Source: Amborella trichopoda | Taxonomy: Eukaryota; Streptophyta; Magnoliopsida; Amborellales; Amborellaceae | Direction: 5' to 3' | Assembly: GCF_000471905.2 (NCBI RefSeq) | Contig: NW_006499827.1 | Span: 3,362,501-3,426,500 of the forward strand | Length of the DNA stretch: 64,000 nt | Position numbers and translations under genes: made by a program | Shown here: piece by piece, positions 22,601-34,996 of the stretch | How positions within the stretch are numbered: the first letter of the stretch is position 1 | Layout of the letters: each line of letters starts with the position of its first letter | The notes under the pieces: generated by a model | The model's input: the letters and a program-made list of their open reading frames with translations, nothing else | The model's database searches: none | What the model was told of the DNA's origin: nothing

Positions 22601-23261
22601 CCTTATATAATTACATAAAAATCTAATGAAAAAAGGGAAGGAAATGGATTATGCAATGGGATTTTAAGGATATGTATCCAAAAACCTAGAGCAATTTATC
22701 ATCAAAAAGTTGCAAAAAAAATGTCTCTATGGGCAAAACAATGATTTATTCAAAACAATGATTTATTCAGTAGATCTGAATAGGCGGCTTTCTCCAAGTT
22801 ATAAGGAGAGAGGTGAGAAACATGGGGAAAGAGAAAAAAGATTGGGTGGGAAAAATATGGGGAGAGAAAAGGGGTTTTGGGAGAGAGAGAAAGAGAAATT
22901 AGAATGTCCAGTAAAGAGAGAGTGGATGAAATTTAAAATTGATTGTCTTTAAATAATTTGTTTGGGTTAAAACAATAAAATTAAATTGTGTAAAGCCTAA
23001 CTAAAGGTTAGAAGATATAAAACATAAGATTTTTATGTTTCAAGATATGTTTTGAAACTTTGAATCTATGAAGATATAAATCTTATTAAAAATAAAGAGT
23101 ACATAGATATTTTCCCTTGATAATTTACAACAACTAACCTGCATAAAATAGTTTCTCTCTATTTGTATCGAAAAGAAAACCCGCTTGTGCCCATTTCAGC
23201 ATTCTATGCCGTGTTTGTAGATTACCATATATTAAACTCAATGAGAAGCTTGCAAACAAAA
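22601..23261. other. Unclassified spacer
   Basis: No gene recognised. An 18-base direct repeat CAAAACAATGATTTATTC occurs twice at 22,735-22,770, followed by a GGGAGAGA-rich purine stretch (22,805-22,925). The frame at 22,710-22,952 is low-complexity. Confidence 0.5.
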
Positions 23262-23650
23262 AAGTTCATATAGAGCCTAGGCTCTAAACATTCAACTTTG
23301 AGCTTACTTCAAAAATTTCACTAGAAGAGGTTGTTTTGATGCCCAAATATCTTCAAATTGATCATCTCAACATTCAGATACATGGATATGAGAAAAAAAT
23401 GGATTTCAAGTTTTGAAAATAGCGTATTTTATAACGCAAATTTGCACCATCAATTTTCAAGATTTTCAAGTTTTCATAAATCGATGATCTACACTATTTT
23501 TGAAGCTTTAAGTTTTATAAATAAATATAAAGATATATTTTAAAGCTATCACAAAGATTTCCAATAAAAAAACCACGTTCCTAGATACTTTTTGAAAGTA
23601 AACTCTAATTTGATTGTTTAGAGCCTAAGCTCTATACAAACCGCACCTAT
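23262..23650. mobile_element. F1 MITE copy
   Basis: Complete in structure (TTCATATAGAGCCTAGGCTC ... GAGCCTAAGCTCTATACAAA, then CCGCACC). The target duplication is not clear. Confidence 0.75.
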
Positions 23651-23654
23651 TTAT

Positions 23655-23865
23655 TTTTAATACAAGAAGGTCGTAATTATTGTTCTCCATCATATTTCAA
23701 ATCAGATAGTTGCAAAAATATCATTGGCTAGAATCAAAATTTTAAAAACAAAATTTCTCAAATTTGTGATACTCCTAACCATCCAATTTGACATTTAATG
23801 GCTAGGAATAATTGTTACCTCCTTATAACAAAGATAAATAATTTCATGGAAAAATCGCTCTTTTT
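23655..23865. mobile_element. F2 MITE copy
   Basis: Contains CCATCCAATTTGACATTTAA and GTTACCTCCTTATAACAAAG, the typical F2 right half. It lies directly beside the F1 copy, an adjacency repeated at 18,208-18,835. Confidence 0.6.
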
Positions 23866-24534
23866 CCATAGACCTGCTGTAAAAAGATAAAAGCTTGAAA
23901 ACATACAATGGGAACCACATATTGTGCAACCACACTCAATTAGGGTTATCATGGCTGACATGAAAGTCATTTTTATCACCCACTTTTGAGACATCAAGGC
24001 TAGCAAAATGTGCACGCGCCAAAATTGGTAAAGCTAAGTACATAGATCTTCATCCCAATCATTAGGTTTTGGGTTTGAACTTTGAAAACCTTGAGCATCC
24101 TATCACTGAAAAAAATGGTAAACATATCTTTTCTACTGGAAAAGTTGTGCCAGTCCTTTTTGTAATATGAAAATTGAATTTCATCAGAAGATCACCCATC
24201 TTTGCCTCTGAAATAAAAAGCCCTGGATAATTCTGTGAACCGCATTTTTATTCCCATAGAAGAACGATCTCAAGGAGATTAGAACCTACTATATTTACAC
24301 ATCAATTCATAAATCGGAGAACAATTGCTTGACCATCTCCCATTCCTTGGAAGGAAAAATAAGGATAATAAAACAGATGGTGGATTGAATGGTACAATGG
24401 ATTCTTTCCTAGATTATACATATGTTTACATGCCAATCAACCGCCATTAATTTCAAATTGGAGACACCCCAAGGTCAGACAATCACCCTCAAAATTTTTT
24501 GAAGTGATTGGCACACCATGTCTTCTCTGGGATC

Positions 24535-27500
24535 TTAACAAATGAATGCCTTCACAAGATCTGTAAAGTTACAAACCAAACCTGTTCTTGGACAAGTAAT
24601 TTTCCCACCATTTTTCTTGGCCATATCTGCCATAGCCTGTTGCAAAATCAGAAAAACCGAGTGAGATGTTAAATCGAATAAAATATTACACCATAGGGTA
24701 CTTCCAGTCAATTCCTGTATCTCTCCATAACCATATGAGGCTTTTGAACAGTTCACCTTGGTGCTATAAACATAGCCATTAGGTAGGACAAATGGAGGGT
24801 TGTCAACATCCATGAGTTCCTTTGAAATATAGCAGACAAGCTTTGAGTGGTGCTGCTTCGAGAATGGCAATGATGAAGCCAGCTTTCGAAAACTCTCTTG
24901 TGACAGAGGATCTTCCTTAGTACAATCTTCCTCATAACAGTAGCTTTACGAAAGTCAAGGCAGAGAGATCTCTAAATGACAAACTAAACAATATTAATTA
25001 TCACAAGGCCACTGAGGATGGTTTTATAAAAATGTTAAAGTAAGCACTCTCGGCCTTACTTTCCTAATACAACCCCCCCCCCCCCCCCCAACGTGTTCTT
25101 GATTCTGCTGCCCCGGAACATGGGTGACAACACTGATAAGCAAATTATTAAAAAAGTGAGTGACTGAATGTGCTACCTCTAAAAAATGTCAAGAGCTCGT
25201 ATGGATGCCGTCCCAAAAAATGTAACAGTGCAAGTGTGGTGGGACTTTAGGTAACACACTGTTTGTGCTCACGGCCTCCTCCAGATGCCACTTTATACAA
25301 CCATTAGGTGTGGCCACACTCTAAAAACTCCGATGCTTGTGAAAGACGAAAATTGAATATACCAGCTTTCATCCCATGCATTTCGTTGAAACCCCAAACT
25401 AGCTATAAATATTAAAATTTCTTATGGATTAAACATTTGAAGTTGTCTCTTTAGTTCTTTTTTTTTAAACTGTTAACGGAAGTAGTCTCTTTACTTCGTG
25501 CTTAGTACATGAGGATACGGAGTTTTAAGCACAGACAAGCCAGCCTGCAAATAAATATTCAGCAAGGGCTCAAGACTCATGCCATATAACCTGCAAAATT
25601 CTTGCTTAAATTGCTCAACCAAACAGTCCCACCGCTTCGCGTCGAACAGAACCTGTAAAAACATATTGCATGAAAAATGGATGCTAAAGCTTCCACCAAG
25701 GAGGATCTTCCTAGAAGTCCTCAACCACACAAGTGAAACATGTTACAACAAGCTGATACAAATAACACAAAATTGAGAAAAGGAGGTCTAGGCCACGTGG
25801 AACAATTGTTTAGGGGAGTCAAACAGCATTAGGTTTAACAACAGAATTACGCTAAAGGAAAGAATGACAAGATAATAGCAATGAAATGGTTCAATTTGAA
25901 ATAATAAGAGAAATCCTTCTCTTTTTACACCCAATGAATTCACACACACACACGCACACACACGTGCACACTCACACAACACAACCCCCAGCCTCTAGAC
26001 ACCCAATCCAACGACCGCACATGCACATAAAAATTATAAAATGGGAAGATATATTATTTCATAGAAGAAAAAGAGAAGTTATCAAAATGACCTTCAAACA
26101 AAGCAACTAAGACGTCCAGAATGAAGTTTCTATTGCTTAATCTTTATGATCCAGATATAGCTAAACAAACAAAAGAATGAACTATTACCATTGAGAAAAC
26201 TCAAAAAGAAACTATCATCTTCCTGGTTCCGCCAAAGAAACGTGAAGCCTAAACACAATTGGTTTAAGACCCAACTAAGCCATTGTGTATTACCTTGTAT
26301 TTTTCACATTCAGTATCGCTCGTAAAAGCCAAAGTTGCAACTACATGCTGCAGTTCTTTCAGGTGAGTGGATCCCCAAGGTGCCAGGTACTTCCGAACAT
26401 ATGCAAGTGCTTGCATGCTATTTTTAGCTCTGACAAGCTCAATGAACTCTTGTTGCCTCAATTCAAACTCAAGCTTGCTCTGCAATCAAAATGCAAGGCA
26501 TCACATAAAATAAATTCAAGATGGTGACAGTATCTTCTCATACAATTCACCTAGTCAATGAAGTTAGGATAAATAGAACTACTAAAAGCAAGGAAGGGTG
26601 TTAGCCCTTGTTTAAATGTAAACTAGCTATATTAGAATCCACAGACTAATTTACAAAGTAGCATTTGGGGACCATAATGGAAAACAACAATGTTTCTAAA
26701 AAAACAATGTTTCTAAGTATGGCTTAAGCTTTGGTAAAATACATTTAGAGCAGCAAAATATACATTTAAGATATGTACAGCAAATATTTCAAACAAGTGG
26801 ATCTGAGGAATCTAGAAGGCCTGGAATCCAAACGAACGTGCCCAAGTCCGAAGGTTCACAGCTTTGAAGAAGTGCCTGCAAATGATATTGATAAACCTTG
26901 GAAAAATAAATAGAAATAAAATATGGAATGCCGTTCCACAAAGAAAAACATCTATTTCAAGTGTCCACGCAAGTCCTGAAAAAGTACGCCGGCCCCAATC
27001 GGGCCAATGAGGACATTGAAGAAATCAATATTCATGAATAACCAAAATGAAGGTGGAAAACAAATTAGTAACTAAAAAGAAATGTGAGAGTTGTAGGGTT
27101 CTTGCTTGTTTAAAGTGCTTGATTGCTTGAAATCCAAGGCACAAAATAATCTTCGGTAAGACAACAAACATGGAAATCTGGAACATACCCTCACATGCAC
27201 CACTGGTATGTCATATACCTTTGATTTTTTAAGCCTAGACTTGTTCTCAGCACACCAAGCTAAAGCAGGTGCTACTTCCTTATTCTGAAGAGCATCAATC
27301 ACATTCTTTGCTTCCAAGAAGACATCAACATCCACAAGATCCTGTTACAAGAAAACCAAGATAATCAATTAGTATCTACACACCTCACCAAAATGTGCAT
27401 GGATATATATATATATATATAGAAAATGATCCTGTGAGCCAATGGGCTCACAAGTAAAAATGAGCCCAACGGCACAGATTTGAACTTTAATTTTTTTTCT

Positions 27501-27961
27501 ACAAATCCAAATCACTTGAAATTTTAGGCGTGTGTTTGAATCTTCAAAAAATATCAAAATAATATTTTCAATGAAAAAAATTGACCAAAATACCCCCATA
27601 AAGTTTCANNNNNNNNNNNNNNNNNNNNAAATCTATCATTAAAGGTTGTTTAGATGCTGGAAAACCCTCTAATTGAGCATCTCGACATCGAGATGTATGA
27701 ATATGAAAATAAGAAAAAATTTCAAGTCTGCAAAATAGTGTATCTTGCAACACATTATCTGGACCGTCCATTTTCAAGATTTTCTCACGTTTATAGGTCT
27801 ACTTGATTTGAACCATTTTTAGAGTTTAAATTTTATAATTAGAGATGAAAATAGATTCTCAAGCCATCCTAAGAATTCTTTGTATCAAAATTACATTTAA
27901 GATAAAATTTAGAGGTGCGCCTTAATTGCATTGTTGAAGGTTGCAACCTTATACAAACCAC

Positions 27962-27992
<31 letters not shown>

Positions 27993-30900
27993 TTGGTCTT
28001 TTTGCTGATAACACAAGAAGAGAAGATGGATGCATCAAGTTGCACGAACCTAAAGGTGCACAGACAAACATAGAACTATGCATGGGTAGTAAAATCCTAG
28101 AACAATAATTGCATAGATGTCATTTCCAATTTATCAATTAGAACATCAACTTTTCTTCTTCTTTTTCGAGAGAATTTAACATTGTATTGATGAAAGAATT
28201 TTGAATATCAACTTTATTACTGGATTGCATCTTATGCAGCTCACACAAAAGTTTTACAGAAATGTTGAAGCACTAACAAATTTAAATGTGCGCTAAATAG
28301 AACCTGCAACAAAAATACTTCGGAACAAAGTTGAAACAATTCTCTTTTTTGACTTTTTTGTAAAGGGATTACCTTGCCCATTATGGTTCTGGTAGATCCC
28401 AATTTTTGTAAGGGACGCTGGACCCAGCACTTGTATTTACTTCTTTCTTTATTCAATGAAAGAGTTAACTATATCCAAAAAAAAAAAAACAAAGTTGAAA
28501 CAATTGCAAGAATGGGGAAGGTTATCCAGAAGATTAATGTATTGGAAACGAACTAAAATAGCACCACGACATGGTAGTACATAAGCTAGATGCGCTATTA
28601 ATGTGTGTCAGCCGGGTGCACTAACATTACTCCATGACTCATAGGCAATGCAATTGCACCCCTAAAGTGGTGGCAGATCTTGAGGGCCAGCTCTTTCTAG
28701 TTAGTAAATTAACCCAAGGGGCCAGTGCATCTCCCCTAGGATTGTTTAATTTATTTGAGTCATTTGTTCCCATACTTCTTAGGATGGAGAAAGCAAGAAC
28801 AACATTTGATTAACCTACTATATTAGGGGGCTAAGGGAGTTGTACCACATATTTCTTCGGATATGGGGGACAACCAGCCTGCATATTAATTAATATAAAA
28901 TATTAAGGTGGTAACTGCCCCATTCTTTTTCAAATTATGTAACTACTCCATTTTAACAACAGGGATTAAACTTTAAATATGGGATTCAGCCTTTCGCCTC
29001 TTTTTTATCATATTCTAAGAATATGCAAATCAATCAACTTATTAATATATTTCTAGACAAATATATATCACATGCATAATTGATTTTCTTATAATAGTTC
29101 ATAATTTTTTTTAACAATTACCATTTTCAAATTTCTAAATTTTTATTTTCAAATATTATTATTTCATATGTGTGTTTTTTTTTCTACCTATAATAATTAT
29201 CGCATATTAACCTCAGAAGCTAGAATAATGCGTTGACAATGTTCCAATATCGGGCCGCAAATTGCATGGGCTTAGAGCGCCCACCCCAGGTGGCCCATCT
29301 GCCTAGAGGCCCTCCTCTTGCCCTAGTAGAGCTACAGGAGTGGTCTATGCCCGCTTCAGATCGCTTACCTAAAAAAACAAAAAAAAAAGAAAAGAACAAG
29401 TAAATGCATAGTCGCTTGTGTAAAAAGTACCCATTGATCTATTTCATCGTCAGCATCATCATTCATCATCCGAGCCTATCCCAACTATTTAGGGTCAGCT
29501 ACACAAAAATTGTTCTATCATTCCACTCTATCAAGGACCATACCATCAATCAGACGTCTCTATTGAACTATTTAAGAAATCATCATCATCATCAAAAGCC
29601 CTTTCCCAACTATTGGGGTCGGCAAATGAATCCTGGTCTGCCGTTTTGCTCTATCAAGGGCCCTACTCTTAGTGAGGCCACAAGTCCCCATATTCATGTT
29701 CTTTTGGGGCTACCCCTTGCCCTTTTTGAGCCTTCCACTTGAACTAACTCGTACCTCCTAATAGGTGTTGTACTGGGTCTGTGTTGCACATGGCCAGCCC
29801 ACCTAAACCTACTTTCTCCCATCTTATTGCCTATTGGAGCCACACCTAAGGTCTTCCAAATGTATTCATTTCAAATACTATCCCTTCTTGTCTTGCTACT
29901 CATCTATCTCAACATCCTCATTACAACTACACTCATTCTATGGGTATGTTATTTCTTGACCGCCCCATATTCTATCCCATAGAGCAAAACCAGTCTCGCA
30001 CCTATCTTATATAACTTACCCTTCAGCTTCATTGGTATGTTGTAATCACATAAAACTCTAATTACAGATCTCCACTTTGCCACCCAAACTCAATCTTACC
30101 ATTTTACTGGATTATCGACCCAAAATATCAAAAGTGCGTTCTTTTTGGTATTTCTTGACCGTCAATTTTAACTACGTCCTCATCTCTACTCCTATTATCA
30201 CTAAGCTTGTATTTCATATACTTTGTCTTAGTCTAGCTAATTTTAAAACCTTGAGATTCTAGAGCATCCCTCCAAAGTTCTAACTTTGTGTTGACGTTGT
30301 TTCAGGTCTCATAGATCAAAACTATGTCATCCGCGAACAACTTACACCACAATATCTCATCTTGTAAGTGCCTAGTTAAGTCCTGCATAACTAAGACAAA
30401 GAGATATAGGCTCAACGCTGACCCCTAATGTAGACTTATTGTCGCTGAAAACTCACTCGTTTCTCCACTAATTGTTGCACACTAGTTGGCACTCCTTCGT
30501 ACATATCTCGCACCAAGTCAATGTAGTATCTAGAGACTCTTTTCTTTTCCAACACCCACCAAATTAGATCTCGAGGTAATCTATCATAAGTTTTTTCTAG
30601 ATCCATAAAGACCATGTGGAGGTCTTTTCCCTTCGCCCTAAACTTCTCAATCAAATGCCTAAGTAGGAAAATAACCTCAATTGTTAACCTCCCTAGATTT
30701 TCTAATACACTTGTTTCATGCTTAGTCTCCATCACTCTCTCTTACAGCTTCATAACGTGGCTCTCTCTTACAACTTCATAGTGTGGCTCTCTCTTACAGC
30801 TTCATAGTATGGCTCATAAGTTTGATCCCTCGATAGTTCGCACAATTTTGTATGTCTCATTTGTTCTTATAAATAGGTACCATATGCCTATTTAAGTTTG

Positions 30901-33118
30901 ACCTATTTAAGAAATAATATTTTGAAAAAAAAAAAAAAGAAGCAGGGAAGAATGATTTATGAATTGCCATACGCCTTCCTCGATTTCCCATACATTTGCA
31001 TGATTGATGGATGTCCATGCCTATCTCGTTACAAATGGAAGAAGAGAACAATTGAGCTCATGGACACGTATGTACACATTAATCTACTTACCAATAATAT
31101 TTTAAAAAAGGATGTCAAAAGGAAATGAAATATATAATACCTAGACATGATTCGAACAGAAATGAGAATACCCACAGCAATTTAGACAACAAAATATAAG
31201 ATACAAGAGAAATATGAAGTCCAATTGATTGAAGCTCAAAGTTTTCAAGCAATAAAAAATACTGCTATCACTTCTTGTGACTAATTTTTCATGAGTCATA
31301 ATTAATTCTTATGGCATAAAGACACATTCAAGCATGGGTGCAGGACATTCAAACTACTCGGAAAACTGAATTTGGTCATATTGTTTAAATTTGGGGTCTC
31401 GTGTCATATCCCACAAAAGATACAAGTTGAAAATTCAACAGTTACCTGTATATTGCTATGTTCTGCAAGTTCTATTGCAGTATTATAGTACGACAAACGC
31501 AGCATGTAGTCCACAAGAATTCGCTTCACCCTTATGTCACTCCACTCACGTTGGTTTCCAACTTGAAGCATCCCCAAGTGATCCAATCGGGCTCGACATC
31601 GTTGAGCTTGCAACTGCTCAGTCTTATTACTCTCCTCTAGCTGAAGGTAGAAAAGAGAAGCTAAGTGGAGACATGAACTATCCAATATAGATCACAGATA
31701 ACTATCATGGGCTTCCTAAGAAGCCACAAATGAGTTTTAAAAAACAACAAGAAAACAAAAACATGCCTAATTAAAAGGGTGAATATCATCCAATGTATCA
31801 TTTAAAAGCAACTAATGCAGGTATTCCTTCAGGTTGCCCCAGATATATTGCAGTTCATGATTTTAATGAGAGAATAGAATTCATCAAATGTGACGTGAAG
31901 CAACCAACCATTGACTGCATCGCACTTCCAACAATTCGAGTACTACTCTACTATGGTCAAGTTTAAGTTTGAATCAACATCAGCAGACAGAAAAGCAATC
32001 CGATGAACTACTCATCAAGGATATAACAAAAAAACATGCAAACATTGACCACCAAAAAAAACACATGCAGGTTTAGAAAGAAAAACAGAGGTTTATTGCA
32101 ATAAACATGTATATCTGCAGAGGCTACTAGTCGTGAGCATCTTTTAAAAAAATGATAACAATGATCACCATAATAAGCATTGTAAGCAATCAAAGTAAAT
32201 ATAATGCTATAATTGCCAAAGCATATCTCTGTTTTGAATAGGTTTCCATTCTACCCCATTTTGTTCAATCAAGTCGTATTAACCACTAAGCTATACGCAT
32301 CTACTTCCATAACAAGAAAAATAAGTCACTGAACACCAGCTTGAGGCAATCTAAAAGCAACTCAATGGGCACAAACATAGAAAATTAAGTGAACCAAAAT
32401 AACTTTATAAATGTTTTCCATGTTTTCAATTATCTTGGACATTACATCAGAAAAAAAAGACAAACAAAAATAATCACAAAAGCTCAGGGAAATTTCAATG
32501 GTTTTCAGATGACCAAGGCAATATTTAATAGCATAACAAGGTGAGACCTGTCATCTATCATCTTACATTTCTTGAAGAAATTAAAGATTAACAAAAACCT
32601 AAGAAAAAATTCAGACATCCCTAACAAAAACTTCAACCATTTTCAACAAGCAAAAAAGATAAATTCAAGCATTTCCGTGTTCCTTAATTATTTCCCCCAA
32701 TCCCAAAGCGCATAAGTTTATTTTTCCAGATAAATTAAACTTTATTTCTATGCAAATTAACATTCAGTGGTCAATTTTCCATAAAGAAAAGCCTAAAAGA
32801 ACAAACCATAGAAGAAGGTCGTCTAACCTTTCTCTTTAGACCCTGTAACCTAGAAACGAGAGAGGTGAGGTGATGAACCGCTTCTTCTCTGGACATGTCT
32901 CGATCTGAAACCTCGGCCACAGTCAACATTACAGCACTCATTTCTTTCTCCACCATTCTGTGGTTCACTCTCATGGATTTCTTGAGATGCTCAAAGGGAA
33001 CCTTCAAGAACTGGTGCTCAAGTTTTAGACTCTCCTCTAAATTGCTCATCTTCGATGGCGGAGCAGGGACAGGGGCTGACGGAGCAGAATCGCCATTCTG
33101 AAGAGGCTCTGGCTCCAT
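24535..33118 (-). CDS. MAEA: MAEA/GID9-type CTLH E3 ligase subunit (LisH-CTLH-CRA)
   Basis: Seven exons with GT...AG introns: 33,118-32,828; 31,640-31,446; 27,341-27,219; 26,479-26,294; 25,652-25,519; 24,943-24,757; 24,636-24,535 (stop TAA). They give about 405 residues, close to human MAEA (396). Order: an N-terminal Pro/Ala-rich tail and helical region (exon 1), LisH (exon 2; YYNTAIELAEHSNI), CTLH (exon 3; NVIDALQNKEVAPALAWC), CRA (exons 4-5; QALAYVRKYLAPW, LEPLLNIYLQAGLS), and a degenerate RING (exons 5-7; CYEEDCTKEDPL, KITCPRTGLVCNFTDLVKAF). MAEA/Fyv10 is a core subunit of the conserved CTLH/GID ubiquitin ligase. The start is the Met of MEPEPLQNG; an in-frame ATG eight codons upstream (33,142) is an alternative. 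Introns 1 and 2 (1.2 and 4.1 kb) carry repeats; the splice sites look intact, so the gene is probably functional. Confidence 0.9.
25073..25089. repeat. Poly-C run in intron 5
   Basis: A run of 17 C within the MAEA intron between exons 5 and 6; on the coding strand it is poly-G. Confidence 0.9.
25938..25982. repeat. (CA)n microsatellite in intron 4
   Basis: An imperfect CACACA/CGCACA run inside the MAEA intron between exons 4 and 5. Confidence 0.9.
27404..27422. repeat. (TA)n microsatellite in intron 2
   Basis: A short TA run; a second lies at 27,965-27,992 at the end of an F1 copy. Confidence 0.85.
27609..27628. other. Assembly gap (20 N)
   Basis: Twenty N bases in MAEA intron 2, at the expected left end of the F1 copy. 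Sequence and true length there are unknown. Confidence 1.
27629..27975. mobile_element. F1 MITE copy in MAEA intron 2
   Basis: F1 internal sequence (GAGCATCTCGACATCGAGAT, GACCGTCCATTTTCAAGATT) and the right end CTTATACAAACCACACCC. The left end is hidden by the N gap. It is closest to the subfamily at 140-462. Confidence 0.7.
28342..28487 (+). mobile_element. 5'-truncated LINE tail with 18-bp target duplication
   Basis: 146 bp ending in a poly-A run after CAATGAAAGAGTTAACTATA, flanked by exact 18-bp repeats AACAAAGTTGAAACAATT (28,324-28,341 and 28,488-28,505). The 3' end resembles plant L1 elements. The perfect target duplication points to a young insertion in MAEA intron 2. Confidence 0.8.
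28510..29447. other. Intron 2 sequence, unclassified
   Basis: No exon or named repeat seen. GC is locally raised at about 28,600-28,740 and 29,255-29,360, and very AT-rich between. Confidence 0.45.
29448..29577 (-). mobile_element. RTE-type LINE 3' end, short fragment
   Basis: On the - strand it ends in a TGATGA-rich tail and carries the TTGGGATAGG-like 3' motif of plant RTE LINEs. It abuts a second RTE fragment in the same orientation. Confidence 0.55.
29578..30850 (-). mobile_element. RTE-type LINE fragment in MAEA intron 2
   Basis: On the - strand, 30,735-30,436 encodes reverse transcriptase sequence (LIEKFRAKGKDLHMVFMDLE, then KTYDRLPRDLIWW) typical of plant RTE LINEs, and downstream sequence continues in several frames to 29,580. 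The 3' end is a (TGATGA)n tail, the hallmark of this clade. The copy is 5'-truncated and has stops and frame shifts. It has the same orientation as the host gene. Confidence 0.75.
30739..30812. repeat. 28-bp tandem repeat (~3 copies)
   Basis: Three units of CTCTCTCTTACAGCTTCATA plus GTGTGG, each with one or two changes, inside the RTE fragment. Confidence 0.85.
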
Positions 33119-33389
33119 GATCAAATTGTACACACCTGACAAAGAAAAAACTAGCTATGGCTGTGCCCCCTCTGCGATTTCATGGAGGAATCAACTGTAA
33201 CACCCGATAAATGGAAACCCTAACCCTAAAGAAATAAAGAAGCAAAGAAGAATCTTCTTATGAGGAAAACCAGTGTGTTTTGCAGGGACGACTTTTAGAA
33301 ATTAATAAATGAGATTGTGTTGTACTCGCACGAGAGTAAATTGTATAGTTACGCCATTGGGCATCTCACCAAATTGGTGTATTAAAGAA
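33119..33389 (-). promoter_or_regulatory. 5' leader/proximal promoter of MAEA with telo-box
   Basis: The region upstream of the start codon contains AAACCCTAA at 33,215-33,223 within AAACCCTAACCCTAAA, a plant telo-box often found near start sites of broadly expressed genes. No convincing TATA box was fixed. The region ends where an F1 MITE begins at 33,390. Confidence 0.5.
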
Positions 33390-33763
33390 GGAAAAAATTT
33401 ATATAGAGCTGAGGCTCTAAACAATAAAATTAGAGCCCACCTCAAAAATTTCACTAGAACAAGTTGTTTTGATGTCCAAATATCCTCGAATGGATCATCT
33501 CAACATCAAAATGTATGGACATGAGAAAAAAATAGAATTTAAATTTCGAAAATATTGCATCTTGTAATGTATTTTTTATCCATCAATTTTCAAGTTTTCA
33601 TAGATTTAATCAATCTACACTATTTTAAATTTTTAAATTTTATAACTAAATATAAAAATATATTTTAAAGCTGTCACAAAGATTTAAACCACTTTCTTGA
33701 TGCTACTTAAAGGTGTGTTATACTTTGATGGTTTAGAGCCTCAGCTCTCTACAAAGGGCACCC
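33390..33763. mobile_element. F1 MITE just upstream of MAEA, exact 9-bp target duplication
   Basis: 374 bp from GGAAAAAATTTATATAGAG to CTACAAAGGGCACCC, flanked by ATTAAAGAA on both sides (33,381-33,389 and 33,764-33,772). It lies 272 bp upstream of the MAEA start codon and probably within its promoter. The exact duplication supports a fairly recent insertion and assigns F1 to the Mutator superfamily. Confidence 0.9.
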
Positions 33764-33772
33764 ATTAAAGAA

Positions 33773-34710
33773 CTCCTCCCAATTTTTCAATTTTAATTTT
33801 AGCCTATTTTATTTTATTTATTATTCTCAAATTGCCGGCACTTCCTATTTTCAAGATCTAAAGTAAGAGCACTAATTTCATGCAAACGGTTGTATCATAG
33901 TATAATGCAACCACACTCCTAAAAAACCATGTTTATAGTATTTGTATGACCCAAAATTTTGTACACACACTCTCTCTATCTCAATAATCAATCAATAATA
34001 ATAATAATTTAAACCTTATATAATCGAAATGAATCCCTTCAAACAATGAATCGAGACCGTCCATTTTATGAATTTCAAGACCCTTGTATTTATGAAATGA
34101 AAATCATTTTATCTTTTTCAATATTGTTAACCTAATGATAATAAAATTATTTAAAAAAATTGGAAAGAAAAAAGATCATTCCAAGGCCTAGATCTAAGCA
34201 TCTCACCAAAATGAATGGCCTATATTAATTGGGTTAGAAAAGTACTTTCCAGTTTGCGTTTTCAAATTTTTTTTTTTATGATTATTCATTAGAATGAAAA
34301 AAAATGTATATTTAAAATTTGGATCAAACAAATGGCTCTAACATGATTTTTTAAGGCTGTTACATTATATTACTTTACGACCGTTGCATGAAATCACTAC
34401 CCCTAAAGGGGTTTATTCATAGCTATTTTTGTTTGATTCAAATTCATAATTGTTTGAATTGTGTAATCTCCAACTACTGATATTGGTAACCGACCCAACA
34501 TAATTTAATTACAATTCAATTTGTGAAGATTGTAGGTGCAAAGTTCATATTCTTCAGTCCCACTTACCACAAAATATACAGATTCCAAAATCAATACTAT
34601 AATTAAGCAATCTTTTTTTGTCTAATATTTGTTTTGAATCTCCAATCAACAACGAGTAGATCTATCAGCCCTATATATAAAGTCAAGTTCCGAAGTGATG
34701 GCAAGAAATA
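33773..34710. other. AT-rich intergenic DNA
   Basis: No gene or named repeat recognised; short A/T runs and (AAT)n at about 34,000. Confidence 0.5.
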
Positions 34711-34711
34711 A

Positions 34712-34940
34712 AAAAGAGATTGTATATTACAAAGATATCACAATTATTCTTAGCTATTAAATGTGAAATCTAATCTGTTGAGATGTGTCACAACATTCAA
34801 AAAATTCCATTTTGGACATTGTGCCTAGCGAATGACACATCTCCAACCACCAGTTTTGACAACTAATAGCTAATAATGGTTGTGAGCTCCTTATACCAAA
34901 AGTAAATAATCTTATTGTATATATTTTTAATAAAAAATAT
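34712..34940. mobile_element. F2 MITE copy
   Basis: Starts near GATTGTATATTACAAAGATATC and ends near AAATAATCTTATTGTATATA, with TATTAAATGTGAAATCTAAT inside. The ends form an imperfect inverted repeat. Confidence 0.65.
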
Positions 34941-34996
34941 GGAGGAGAAAACGGCTATATAAGGGGCTGACTTCGGATCCTAGTCTCTTTCTCGCT

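Noticed and set aside
29404-29742. 112-residue + strand frame
   Set aside because: It lies antisense to RTE LINE 3' ends and has no domain of its own.
31391-31690. 99-residue + strand frame
   Set aside because: It is the antisense of MAEA exon 2, whose LisH coding sequence and splice sites are clear.
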